Assembly: GCF_030812775.1 (NCBI RefSeq)
Contig: NZ_JAUSTI010000029.1
Location: 1-49,940 of the forward strand
Length of the DNA: 49,940 bases
From: Paenibacillus tundrae
GTDB lineage: Bacteria; Bacillota; Bacilli; Paenibacillales; Paenibacillaceae
Direction: 5' to 3'
Part shown: positions 31,457-40,039 of the stretch, piece by piece
Numbering within the stretch: the stretch's first letter is position 1
Layout: every line of letters starts with the position of its first letter
Notes under the pieces: model-generated
Database searches by the model: none
Seen by the model: the letters and a program-made list of their open reading frames with translations, nothing else
Told to the model about the DNA's origin: nothing
Program-made: the position numbers and the translations under genes

Positions 31457-32440
31457 TCAGTCGCTTGATGCCTGCTGCGCAAGAAACGCTTCTACCTCAT
31501 CTGCAGACGGCATTCCTGACTGGGCACCCAGCTTCGTCACAGATAGCGCAGCCGCGCCCATAGCGAAGCTTACGGCCGCATCAAGCGTCTCGCCGCGCGC
31601 GAGGGCGACCGCCAGCGCGCCGTTGAAGCAGTCGCCAGCGCCGGTCGTATCGACGGCGCTTACGGCGTAGCCGGGCGCACGGTACGCGCCGGCACGCCCT
31701 GCTTGTACGCGGCTGCCTGGCGCTGCCGCGTACACAGCCCCCTCGGGGCCGAGCGTCGTGACGACGGCGACCCCGAGGGATGCGGCGAGCTCTGCGACCG
31801 CCGCATCTAGGTCTTCCGGCCGGAGTTGATCCCGGCCGGTAAGCACGGCGAGCTCGCTGCGGTTCGGCGTGACGACGTCCACGCACCGCAGGAGCTCCTG
31901 GGGCAGACCCGGCATCGCAGGAGCCGGGTTGAGCACCACCAGTGCGCTGCCTTCTGCCGCTAGTGTAGCGGCGCGGGTGACCGCTGGCAGCGGAATCTCA
32001 AGCTGCAGCAGCACCGCTGCGGCTGCAGTCAGGCTTTTCACCGTATCCGCCTCTTCCAGCATCTCCGGTAATACTTTCCCATTCGCCCCTGGGATAACAA
32101 TAATTCTATTATCTCCATTGGAGAGCCAGATCGAGGCTGTACCCGTCGCTGAATCATCCATAACACGAACCTGCGATGCATCTACCCCGCTCTCATTCAG
32201 GCTACGAAGCAGGCGTTCGCCAAACACATCTGCCCCTACAGCTCCAATCATCGTTGTCTGCCCACCGAGACGAGCCGAGGCCACTGCCTGGTTAGCCCCT
32301 TTGCCACCAGCAAGATAGTGCAGCTCTTCCCCACTGACCGTTTCTCCCTCTTCTGGAATCGTATCCGTTTTGACGACAAGATCCATATTGAGGCTACCAA
32401 CGACAGCGATAAGCGGATGTTTCTGATTGTTGTCTGACAT
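31457..32440 (-). CDS. rbsK: Ribokinase, PfkB family
   Basis: 327 residues. It phosphorylates D-ribose to ribose-5-phosphate. Visible: VVGSLNMDLVV at the N-terminus, GGKGANQAVASARLGG (PfkB signature 1), and DTTGAGDCFNGALAVALARG (signature 2 with the catalytic Asp). The length is slightly above the typical 300-310. No ribose transporter or rbsD is adjacent. The DNA coding the C-terminal half (about 31560-31990) is strikingly GC-rich compared with the N-terminal half and neighbours. No strong promoter was found. Confidence 0.93.
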   Translation of the reverse strand: MSDNNQKHPLIAVVGSLNMDLVVKTDTIPEEGETVSGEELHYLAGGKGANQAVASARLGGQTTMIGAVGADVFGERLLRSLNESGVDASQVRVMDDSATGTASIWLSNGDNRIIVIPGANGKVLPEMLEEADTVKSLTAAAAVLLQLEIPLPAVTRAATLAAEGSALVVLNPAPAMPGLPQELLRCVDVVTPNRSELAVLTGRDQLRPEDLDAAVAELAASLGVAVVTTLGPEGAVYAAAPGSRVQAGRAGAYRAPGYAVSAVDTTGAGDCFNGALAVALARGETLDAAVSFAMGAAALSVTKLGAQSGMPSADEVEAFLAQQASSD

Positions 32441-32482
32441 GCCCGTTCACCCATTTCTTGCAGACGAGTCTAACCGAGTTGG

Positions 32483-32779
32483 TTATTCCGCCCTCATTTT
32501 CTCAAATGTTTCGTTAAATTGCTCAGCTTCCTTAATATCTACAGATGTAATACCTCCGTCATCCCATGACGTGAGACGTAGTGTGACTGTCGTATAATCA
32601 ATTGTAATGAAAGGATGATGATTGAATGCTTCCGAGATCGCAGCGACCTCATCTACAAATGCAATCCCTTTCATGTAGTTAGAAAACACAAATTTGCGGA
32701 CAATCCATCGTCCCTCCTCTAGTTCCCAGCCTTCAAGCCTTCCCAGATGAGCTTCGACTTCCTCTTGCGAAAAAACCAT
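32483..32779 (-). CDS. phhB: Pterin-4a-carbinolamine dehydratase
   Basis: 98 residues. It dehydrates 4a-hydroxytetrahydrobiopterin, recycling the cofactor of aromatic amino acid hydroxylases, or handles molybdopterin-related pterins. The family signature E-x3-HH-P-x5-Y-x9-W-x8-D is fully met: EAFNHHPFITIDY, then W and D in SWDDGGITSVD. The third active-site position is Trp instead of His, an allowed variant. No phenylalanine hydroxylase gene is in the window, so the partner is unknown. Possibly co-transcribed with rbsK 42 nt downstream. The 32780-33038 gap upstream holds nothing clear. Confidence 0.9.
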   Translation of the reverse strand: MVFSQEEVEAHLGRLEGWELEEGRWIVRKFVFSNYMKGIAFVDEVAAISEAFNHHPFITIDYTTVTLRLTSWDDGGITSVDIKEAEQFNETFEKMRAE

Positions 32780-33038
32780 ACGTTATCTTCCTCCCCATAC
32801 GATGGAAACATCACCATACTTCCGCATCCATCTATGCTACCAACGAAACCTTTGGCACTACCGACTAGCCCCAAACGGTTGGTTCACCGCAGTGCGATTC
32901 GCCGTTTCATGACTATCATCTTACCATGGACCAGCCTCAAAATCCAATCTAACAGATGACGGTAGAGCCAATAACCATAAGGCTTTCAGGGGTTTATCTC
33001 CCATGATATATAACCCTGAATTAACGTTTCTGTGCAAG

Positions 33039-33332
33039 CTAAATTAGCGGTACAAAAGTGAGTTCTTCTTCCCCAATCAAAATATGAATCCGGTGCTGAT
33101 CCTTATCATGGATGACAACCCCGCTACCAACTGGAATAACCGATTCCTCACCTAGCGCATAGAACAGATCCTCTGCCAGTGCCTCATCAACTTCAAGCTG
33201 CTCCGCTTCACCTAATCTGCTCCACTCTTCCGAATCCATTTCAAAGAAAACATACCGATCCGGTATACGACTGAGAGCCTGTGTTAAATCTGTCAATATT
33301 CCTTCATAATCCCGTCCATGCTTTACGCCCAT
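33039..33332 (-). CDS. Hypothetical protein, 97 residues
   Basis: A soluble, acidic protein starting MGVKHGRDYEGILTDL and ending EEELTFVPLI. No known motif, signal peptide or membrane span is visible. The good SD AGGAGTG 8 nt before the ATG and the protein-like composition support it being real. A TATAAT at 33378-33383 on the minus strand is a candidate -10. It is divergent from motA. I do not recognise a family. Confidence 0.65.
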   Translation of the reverse strand: MGVKHGRDYEGILTDLTQALSRIPDRYVFFEMDSEEWSRLGEAEQLEVDEALAEDLFYALGEESVIPVGSGVVIHDKDQHRIHILIGEEELTFVPLI

Positions 33333-33566
33333 TGGCTTTTCACTCCTATTCGGCCCCTAAGGAGCGGATTTCATCTTATTATACCTGAAAATAACCCTTA
33401 AAAAAAAAGGCCTATTGGTCGATAAATACTATACATGATCGTTTTAACTGTTTTGGCAATCCAAAAGAGTGCCAAGCATGAAACGAATTGCGGCTCTACG
33501 TTCGTCCGGAAGCCCGAATATAGCCGCTTGAAAGGATTCAATTTTATCTCATGGATGAGGTGTATG

Positions 33567-34367
33567 ATGAACATTTCAACAATTATTGGACTTGTTTTGG
33601 GACTCGCTTCACTTATATTAGGTATGATGTTGAAGCATGCTCCCGTAATTAATCTTGTCAACAACCCAGCAGCCTACATGATTATATTTGTTGGTACCGC
33701 AGCAAGTATTTTTATGGCATTCCCTATGTCAGAAGTCAAGAGAATTCCGAAGCTCTTCGGAATTTTGTTCAAAAAGCAACAATTGATCGATCGCGTATCC
33801 CTAATCGGCACATTTATGGACTGGGCTTCCACTACCCGTCGTGAAGGTTTGCTTGCACTAGAATCAAAAGTTGAAGAAATCGATGATCATTTCCTTCGCA
33901 GCGGCATGCGAATGATTATCGACGGGAACGATCAAGATTTCGTCAGCGATGTCTTAATGGAAAACATTCACACTACAGAGGAGCGTCACCGCAGTGGTGC
34001 ACTGATCTTCTCCCAAGCAGGTATGTATGCTCCAACACTCGGCGTTCTTGGAGCCGTAGTTGGTTTGATTGCAGCCCTTGCGGATCTTAGCGATATGGAT
34101 AAGCTCTCTCAAGCGATTGCAGCAGCATTCATCGCTACCCTCTTGGGTATCTTCACAGGTTATGTACTGTGGCATCCAATGTCCAACAAGTTGAAGCGGA
34201 TGTCCAAGCAAGAGATGGAAATCAAGCTCATGATGGTTGAAGGTCTGCTCTCGATTCAATCCGGTGTTTCCACCATTGCTATCAATCAGAAATTATCTGT
34301 ATTCCTGACACCTTCCGAACGTAAACAACTGGAAGAGAAGGAGGGTTCATCAGGTGAAAAAGGCTAA
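33567..34367 (+). CDS. motA: Flagellar motor stator protein MotA
   Basis: About 266 residues. MotA and MotB form the ion-conducting stator that drives flagellar rotation. Four membrane segments are seen (about 3-21, 31-50, 145-170, 178-200) with a large cytoplasmic loop holding the charged RREG region. The conserved prolines of the channel appear in YAPTLGVLGAVVG and WHPMSNKL. Start chosen at 33567 because GGATGAGG lies just upstream; the adjacent ATG at 33564 is an alternative. Translationally coupled to motB by a 14-nt overlap. Confidence 0.94.
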   Translation: MNISTIIGLVLGLASLILGMMLKHAPVINLVNNPAAYMIIFVGTAASIFMAFPMSEVKRIPKLFGILFKKQQLIDRVSLIGTFMDWASTTRREGLLALESKVEEIDDHFLRSGMRMIIDGNDQDFVSDVLMENIHTTEERHRSGALIFSQAGMYAPTLGVLGAVVGLIAALADLSDMDKLSQAIAAAFIATLLGIFTGYVLWHPMSNKLKRMSKQEMEIKLMMVEGLLSIQSGVSTIAINQKLSVFLTPSERKQLEEKEGSSGEKG

Positions 34368-35172
34368 GAAGCATGAAGCACATGAAGAGCATATAGACGA
34401 GAGTTGGTTGCTCCCTTATTCCGACTTGATGACCTTGTTGCTCGCTCTGTTTATTGTGTTGTTTGGCATGAGTTCCATTGATGCCGGTAAGTTTGAGCAA
34501 ATGGCTTCCGCACTAAGCAGCGCATTGAATGGTGGATCAGGTGTCCTTGATTATAGCTCCATGAATCCTGAAACTCCGGGTGCTGATCTTGGTAAGAAGA
34601 AAGAACAGCCTGAGGAGATTACGAAAAAATCACCAAATCAGATCACCGATGCTCAGATGGCTCAGAAAGAGCAAGAGGATCTGGAGAAGCTCAAGAAACG
34701 TCTGGATCAGTATATTTCGAAAAATGGACTATCCGATCAACTTAACACCAAGTTAAACCAGTCGGAACTGAAGATCACGATCAGTGATAATGCCTTGTTC
34801 TCCTCTGGGCGAGCCGATGTGAAACCAGAATCGCGCTCCTTGGCCAAAGCGATCTCAAGCATGCTTCAGGAGTTCCCTGAATATGAAGTGGTTGTATCCG
34901 GTCATACCGATAATGTTCCCATTTCGAACAATCAATATAAGGATAACTGGGATTTGAGTGCCGATCGTGCCCTCAACTTCCTCAAAATTCTTTTGCTTAA
35001 TACAGCGCTCGATCCTTCCAAGTTCACACCTAGCGGCTACGGGGAGTACCATCCAATCGCTAGTAATGATACGAATGTTGGACGAGCACAGAATCGGCGT
35101 GTAGAGGTTTCCATCATTCGAAAATACCAAAGTAACAACACGTCAGTAAAAGCTGTTGATTCGGCTAACTAG
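34354..35172 (+). CDS. motB: Flagellar motor stator protein MotB
   Basis: 272 residues, starting with GTG inside the end of motA, with GGAGG 9 nt upstream. Short cytoplasmic N-terminus with HEEHIDESWLLPYSD, one membrane span (DLMTLLLALFIVLFGMSS) carrying the ion-binding Asp24, a plug/linker region rich in Lys/Glu, and a C-terminal OmpA-like peptidoglycan-binding domain (VVVSGHTDNVPIS, NWDLSADRALNFLK, NRRVEVSI). The span resembles the proton-type MotB of B. subtilis more than the sodium-type MotS, but ion choice cannot be settled from sequence alone. No other flagellar genes are nearby. Confidence 0.95.
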   Translation: MKKAKKHEAHEEHIDESWLLPYSDLMTLLLALFIVLFGMSSIDAGKFEQMASALSSALNGGSGVLDYSSMNPETPGADLGKKKEQPEEITKKSPNQITDAQMAQKEQEDLEKLKKRLDQYISKNGLSDQLNTKLNQSELKITISDNALFSSGRADVKPESRSLAKAISSMLQEFPEYEVVVSGHTDNVPISNNQYKDNWDLSADRALNFLKILLLNTALDPSKFTPSGYGEYHPIASNDTNVGRAQNRRVEVSIIRKYQSNNTSVKAVDSAN

Positions 35173-35201
35173 ACGCCTTGAATCGCCTTGAGACAAACGA
35201 T

Positions 35202-35245
35202 AAGTGCCCCTTTCCTTTTATACCAGGAAAGGGGCACTTTTGTTT
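35202..35245. terminator. Terminator of motAB
   Basis: 14-bp perfect stem AAGTGCCCCTTTCC / GGAAAGGGGCACTT (35202-35215, 35226-35239) with TTGTTTT after it on the plus strand. Confidence 0.88.
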
Positions 35246-35334
35246 TACTCCCTGCTTTGCTGCGGAATATTGTAATACTATTTTTATCGCTTTTCATATT
35301 ACTGATCTTGATACTGCTACTATTAGCAGATGAA

Positions 35335-35380
35335 GAAAGCCAGCATCCAGTAATCCCGTAGGGACTCCCGAACGCTGGCC
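35335..35380 (-). terminator. Terminator of rluF
   Basis: GCCAGC / GCTGGC arms with inner CGGGAGTCCC/GGGATT-type pairing, followed by TTTCTTC on the minus strand, about 30 nt past the rluF stop. Confidence 0.65.
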
Positions 35381-35408
35381 TTATTTCACTCTCGCTATGG
35401 TCTCATAT

Positions 35409-36110
35409 TTATTCTAGTGAATAATCGAGCAGACTACTGAGTTCTGCTTTCTCTGCCGCAGTCAACTCTCTCCACTTGCCCGTAGCTTGTTCCCCCAGAT
35501 GAATGTTCATGATACGGATTCTTTTCAGCTTCCGAACCTCATAACCAAATGCACTGCACATCCGGCGAATCTGGCGGTTCTTTCCTTCAGTCAGTATAAT
35601 TCGGAACATTCGATCCGAGATACGAGTCACTTTGCAGGGAAGCGTCATTTCACCAAGAATTTTGACCCCTGTACTCATACCCTGCAGGAAGCTTGCAGTT
35701 ACTGGTCGATCCACGGTCACGATATATTCCTTCTCATGGCGACCCTCTGCTCTTAAGATCCGGTTCACAATATCCCCATCATTGGTCATAAGAATCAAAC
35801 CTTCTGAATCTTTATCCAATCGACCAATCGGGAAGATCCGCTCTGTGTGACCTACAAAATCTACAATGTTCCCCCGGATATGTTGCTCCGTCGTACTGGT
35901 GATACCCACCGGCTTGTTCAAGGCGATGTACACATGTTTTCTTTTCTCCCGGATCGGCTGTCCATTAATGCGTACATCATCGCCTTCTTCAGCCTGACTA
36001 CCTAGCTCTGCCAGGATACCATTAATCGTTACTTTCCCACTCTCAACTAGCTTGTCCGCTTCACGCCGGGAACAGTAACCTGTCTCACTAATAAATTTAT
36101 TAATACGCAA
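35409..36110 (-). CDS. rluF: 23S rRNA pseudouridine synthase, RluF-like
   Basis: 233 residues. N-terminal S4 RNA-binding domain (MRINKFISETGYCSRREADK) and a RsuA-type pseudouridine synthase domain with catalytic Asp99 (FPIGRLDKDSEGL). KPVGITSTTE, NIVDFVGH and the RILRAEGRHEKEYIVTV segment fit RluF, which modifies U2604 in 23S rRNA, better than RluB or RsuA. It follows the kinase gene by 18 nt on the same strand and may share its transcript. Confidence 0.9.
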   Translation of the reverse strand: MRINKFISETGYCSRREADKLVESGKVTINGILAELGSQAEEGDDVRINGQPIREKRKHVYIALNKPVGITSTTEQHIRGNIVDFVGHTERIFPIGRLDKDSEGLILMTNDGDIVNRILRAEGRHEKEYIVTVDRPVTASFLQGMSTGVKILGEMTLPCKVTRISDRMFRIILTEGKNRQIRRMCSAFGYEVRKLKRIRIMNIHLGEQATGKWRELTAAEKAELSSLLDYSLE

Positions 36111-36128
36111 AAGGTCATCTCACCTCAT

Positions 36129-38477
36129 CTAGTTCTCTTCGTCTGTAGGGGGCTGCGCCGTGTTATCGTCTTTTGCCTGCTCTGGCAACTTATCCGAAGC
36201 CGGAAGATCAATAATAACCGTTGTCCCCTTGTTCATGACACTTCTAATATCCATCATGCCCTTATGTGATTGAATGATGCGCTGACTGACCATCAGACCA
36301 AGACCCGTACCCGACTCTTTGTTGGTAAAAAACGGTTCACCCAGCTTCGGCATCATCTCTTCAGGAATACCAATTCCTTCGTCCTTAATCTCAATCCTTA
36401 CGCGATTCAGCTCTTCCTCATGGTGAAGACGAATTCGAATGCTTCCTCCATTAGGCATCGCCTCCATACCATTTTTGAGCAGGTTAATAAACACCTGCTT
36501 CAATTGGTTCTCTTCACAGTGTACCATAGCCGAATCGGATGAGGCACTTAGCACAAATTCTACACCATGCAGATGCGCTTGGCTATCGAGCAGTGAGATT
36601 ACATCTCCAAGGATAAAACGGATATCCCGATCTTGAAAATGAACCGCCTGTGGCTTCGCCAAGATCAGGAACTCACCAACGATGAGATTGATCCGATCTA
36701 ACTCTGACAGCATTAAGTCCAGATGACGATGATTAAGCTTGTTTGTCTGCTGTTGAAGTTGAAGGAACCCACGCAACGTGGTTAGTGGATTCCGAATTTC
36801 GTGCGCAACGCCGGCAGCCAATTGTCCTACAGTCGTTAGCTTCTCAGAACGTCTCAGCAGCTCTTCCATTCGGTTACGGCTTGTGATGTCTCGCGATACA
36901 CTGATCAATGCTGTGATTTCGCCCTCTTCGTCTCGAACAGGAGCAGTACTTACGCTGACTTCTACACGCGTTCCATCCTTCTTCATCCAAGTCGTTTCAT
37001 TAGAGGTGATTGACATACCCTCAATTAACTGTGCGTGCTGCTCACGCCGTTCCTCTTCTGCCTCTGGAGGGATGATCTTCAAGGTACGCCCTTCTACTTC
37101 ACGGCTACGCCAGCCATATAGCTGCTCAAAAGCACGGTTTACCCGAAGTACATTTCCATCCAGATCCGTAATATGAATTGCATCCGCAGTCTGATTAATA
37201 ATAGATTCTAGGTGCTCTTTGACTGCGCGGTTCTCTTCATACATCTGCTTGAGGCGATTCGTGTAATGACCCAGATTGCGAATCATGGCGTTAATTCGAT
37301 TCGCAAGCTGTCCGAGCTCATCCTTCCTTTTCACTTTCAGACGGAAATCGAAATGTCCATCAACGACATCATTCACTTTGCCTAATATCAATTGAATTGG
37401 ACGTGTAATATATCCTGCGAGCAGATAACTGCCGAAGATTACAATCTCAAGCAATACAAGGGAGATCGAGGCATGGCTGACCAACTGCTCTGACACCATG
37501 GAAGATATCTGCTTATAGTCCATGACAATTCCAATTACATAAGACGATTGATTAGGAGTAAAAATAGGAATAAAGCTCTTTAATACTTTTTGATCATGTG
37601 TTTCGCTGACAAAAGAAACGTTCTGTCCCGTACGGATGGCTTTCACCACCGCACGGTGATCCTCTTCTGTTGTGCCATATTGATATGTTCCGAACCTGAT
37701 TGGTTTGTTGTTTAGCTTGCTAAAGTTACTATCTCTTCCGTCATCGTTCATACTTGGACTACCAAAGGTTAAAGGATTAATACCTGTAATCTCAAGAATA
37801 GAAGGATTAACTTCACGAATTTTGTTCAAAATCTCATCTGGACCAGAGATCTTCACATAGTCATCAACTTCGGCATTATTATAGAAGGGATTGATTATGT
37901 AGTTCCTCTCCCCATCATGGTAGTAGCCCCAAATATCAATATCTGACGGACTGGACGTCGAATACTCGAATCCATCTGACCAGAAATGATCCAGCGCTTG
38001 CCCTTGGGGAATGGTGACCTGATGCTTTTCGAACAATTGCTTGAAGGCCTGATACCAATACGTCATGGATTTTGTGGAAAGTCCAATCTCCCGTGGATCG
38101 GAAGAACGGGTTACAACGATATCATCCTCGGTCTGTTCCATGAGCGATATGTGGGACACGCCGACCTTTTTGCTCACACGTACAAGGTCTTCATTTGTGA
38201 TATTATTAATATCCGGATCTAGTTCTTCTGCAGCCATAACCGAAGCAAGCCACAGATTATTACCAATCTGGCGTTTTACATATTCTGAACTATACTGATT
38301 CTGTTCGACAGAAATCGCGATCTGTTTAGCAGTCAGCACCATTTTGTTTTCGCTGTCCTGCCTAAGGTTTTCCTCTGTAGTATAGTAACTCAGTGCAATA
38401 TTCAGCACCAAAATAACGAGCACTGAACACGACATGATCATGGATAATTTCGTTTTTATAGACAACTTTTTGTTCAC
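36129..38477 (-). CDS. PAS-domain sensor histidine kinase, KinB-like sporulation kinase
   Basis: 782 residues. Order: N-terminal span (about 12-31), a large extracytoplasmic sensor domain (about 32-335, Cache-like in layout), second span (about 337-357), HAMP (about 358-410), PAS (about 422-535, INQTADAIHITDLDGNVLRVNRAF), HisKA with phospho-accepting His559 (AAGVAHEIRNPLTTLRGFLQ), and HATPase_c (NLLKNGMEAMPNGG, DEGIGIPEE, GTGLGLMVSQRII). No response regulator is adjacent, so it is an orphan. The LAAGVAHEIRNPLTTLRGFLQ box is typical of phosphorelay kinases that feed Spo0F, and spo0F is encoded at 10653-11039. The signal is unknown. Confidence 0.9.
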   Translation of the reverse strand: MNKKLSIKTKLSMIMSCSVLVILVLNIALSYYTTEENLRQDSENKMVLTAKQIAISVEQNQYSSEYVKRQIGNNLWLASVMAAEELDPDINNITNEDLVRVSKKVGVSHISLMEQTEDDIVVTRSSDPREIGLSTKSMTYWYQAFKQLFEKHQVTIPQGQALDHFWSDGFEYSTSSPSDIDIWGYYHDGERNYIINPFYNNAEVDDYVKISGPDEILNKIREVNPSILEITGINPLTFGSPSMNDDGRDSNFSKLNNKPIRFGTYQYGTTEEDHRAVVKAIRTGQNVSFVSETHDQKVLKSFIPIFTPNQSSYVIGIVMDYKQISSMVSEQLVSHASISLVLLEIVIFGSYLLAGYITRPIQLILGKVNDVVDGHFDFRLKVKRKDELGQLANRINAMIRNLGHYTNRLKQMYEENRAVKEHLESIINQTADAIHITDLDGNVLRVNRAFEQLYGWRSREVEGRTLKIIPPEAEEERREQHAQLIEGMSITSNETTWMKKDGTRVEVSVSTAPVRDEEGEITALISVSRDITSRNRMEELLRRSEKLTTVGQLAAGVAHEIRNPLTTLRGFLQLQQQTNKLNHRHLDLMLSELDRINLIVGEFLILAKPQAVHFQDRDIRFILGDVISLLDSQAHLHGVEFVLSASSDSAMVHCEENQLKQVFINLLKNGMEAMPNGGSIRIRLHHEEELNRVRIEIKDEGIGIPEEMMPKLGEPFFTNKESGTGLGLMVSQRIIQSHKGMMDIRSVMNKGTTVIIDLPASDKLPEQAKDDNTAQPPTDEEN

Positions 38478-38652
38478 CTCTCGGCTTGTACCCTTTGGCG
38501 ATATATGGCAAAACCTATATCCATCATAACGGTTGTATGTGGTTTTGAAAAGGATATTTGACCATAGTCCAAAAGTTACCGTTTAGCTAAAAAGCTCGAA
38601 ATTTATTGTTTTTTCTCTTTTTCCATGTCTACAATTAAATAAGTCACAAAAA

Positions 38653-38734
38653 CTATACACAAATCCACAGGGTTGTGGATAGTATGTTCATAACTATGTG
38701 AGCAACTCCTCAGTTATCCACAGACTTATACACA
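38653..38734. promoter_or_regulatory. Cluster of DnaA boxes
   Basis: Consensus boxes TTATCCACA (38714-38722) and TTATACACA (38726-38734) stand 12 bp apart in the same orientation. Near-consensus CTATACACA (38653-38661), AAATCCACA (38661-38669) and, inverted, TGTGGATAG (38674-38682) lie just upstream; the latter two form a head-to-head pair. The surrounding gap 38478-38799 is AT-rich and contains no gene. It precedes tadA, so it may act as a DnaA-titration or regulatory site. Confidence 0.7.
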
Positions 38735-38799
38735 ACATGTTAACAAACCGAATATTTGTTCGCTGAATAAACCGTTTTTGAAAGGGGATTTTAACTGTA

Positions 38800-39300
38800 A
38801 TGAATGATATTTCCTCCTATATTGATCTTTCTCACCTTCCGGAAGATGCTAGGCACGAGTACTGGATGCGGGAAGCCATTGCTGAGGCACAAAAAGCGGA
38901 GGCACTTGGGGAAGTTCCTATTGGGGCTGTCATCGTGCAGAATAACCGGATCGTCGGACGTGGATATAACCTGCGAGAAACAACGCTGGATTCGACAGCT
39001 CATGCAGAAATGGTCGCTATTCGTCAGGCCAGTGAAACGATTGGAGCTTGGCGGCTGCTGGATTGCAGTCTGTATGTTACGCTTGAGCCTTGCCCCATGT
39101 GTGCGGGTGCAATCGTACAATCACGTGTTCCACGTGTAATCTATGGCACGGCTGATCCAAAGGCCGGATGTGCAGGAACATTGATGAACCTGTTGCAGGA
39201 GCCAAGGTTTAATCATCGAACAGATGTCATCCCGGATGTACTCCAGCCTGAATGCTCCACCATGCTCACTCAATTTTTCCGACGTTTACGTAAAAAATAG
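38800..39300 (+). CDS. tadA: tRNA-specific adenosine deaminase
   Basis: 166 residues. It deaminates A34 of tRNA-Arg(ACG) to inosine. The zinc site is intact: His68 and catalytic Glu70 (TAHAEM), Cys98 and Cys101 (PCPMC). SD GAAAGGGGA lies 11 nt before the ATG. In B. subtilis tadA lies directly upstream of scr-dnaX on the same strand; here it is on the opposite strand and about 34 kb away from them. Confidence 0.96.
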   Translation: MNDISSYIDLSHLPEDARHEYWMREAIAEAQKAEALGEVPIGAVIVQNNRIVGRGYNLRETTLDSTAHAEMVAIRQASETIGAWRLLDCSLYVTLEPCPMCAGAIVQSRVPRVIYGTADPKAGCAGTLMNLLQEPRFNHRTDVIPDVLQPECSTMLTQFFRRLRKK

Positions 39301-39337
39301 AGGTTTCATTCATTTTGAAAGGATGTGCACCGCCACA

Positions 39338-39910
39338 ATGGCACTGACACTATACGACACACCTAACGGTATCAGCCTTCGTTTATTAACATCAGAAGAT
39401 ACACAGGCTTATCTAGATCTGATTCAGATTACACGCATCCCCTATCAATCTGTAGAGCCTATACGAGAGGATGAGTTCTATACGCTGGAAGCACAGACTA
39501 GACGCATTCAGGATCGAATGAAGGCTTCGGAAGAAGGAACCGGGTATCAGTTCGGGATTTATACCATTAAGGACAGTACTCTCATTGGACAAGTTAGCCT
39601 AAACAATGTCGTCCACGGTGTTGCCAACTATGCGGATATGGGTTACTTCATCCACCCCGACTATCAAGGCGGCGGACGAATGACTGCTGCTGTAAAATTA
39701 GCTGTAGCCTACGCATTTCGTGCGCTGAAGCTGAATCGTGTACAAGCTGCCATTCTGCCTACCAATCAAGGATCGCAGCGTGTGCTTGAGAAGAACGGCT
39801 TTCAAGCAGAAGGTATTGCACGTAAATATCTTAAAATTAATGGGCAATATCAAGACCATCAGATTTATGCTGTTCTCGTTGGTGATCTGCATGAACAATT
39901 ATCCGACTAG
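39338..39910 (+). CDS. RimJ/RimL-type GNAT acetyltransferase
   Basis: 190 residues. GNAT fold of the RimJ/RimL type: LRLLTSEDTQAYLDLI near the N-terminus, ADMGYFIHPDYQGGGRMTAAV (acetyl-CoA loop QGGGRMT), LNRVQAAILPTNQGSQRVLEKNGF and EGIARKYLKINGQYQDHQIY. Relatives acetylate N-termini of ribosomal proteins or small substrates. ATG at 39338 is chosen because homology starts there; GAAAGGA lies 14 nt upstream and an ATG at 39323 is an alternative. It follows tadA by 37 nt and probably shares its transcript. Confidence 0.87.
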   Translation: MALTLYDTPNGISLRLLTSEDTQAYLDLIQITRIPYQSVEPIREDEFYTLEAQTRRIQDRMKASEEGTGYQFGIYTIKDSTLIGQVSLNNVVHGVANYADMGYFIHPDYQGGGRMTAAVKLAVAYAFRALKLNRVQAAILPTNQGSQRVLEKNGFQAEGIARKYLKINGQYQDHQIYAVLVGDLHEQLSD

Positions 39911-39984
39911 TCGCTCACCAATATAATACGTTCGCTCCAAAAAATGCACCACCCAGCGAAATAAGAGCGAAATAAGAGTGTAAC

Positions 39985-40026
39985 AAAAACCGCATCACCC
40001 CCAAAAAAGGGAGTTGTGCGGTTTTT
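39985..40026. terminator. Bidirectional terminator after the GNAT gene
   Basis: 10-bp perfect arms AAAAACCGCA / TGCGGTTTTT with an inner CTCCC/GGG-type pairing. It can end the tadA-GNAT transcript and the minus-strand fragment at 40040-40152. Confidence 0.88.
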
Positions 40027-40039
40027 CTTTACTCCATAG

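Noticed and set aside
31581..32318. Long frames on both strands within rbsK
   Set aside because: High GC removes stop codons in all frames; only the ribokinase frame has family motifs.
33340..33566. Sigma-D (flagellar) promoter before motA
   Set aside because: A CCCGAATAT segment resembles the -10 but no TAAA lies at the right spacing upstream.
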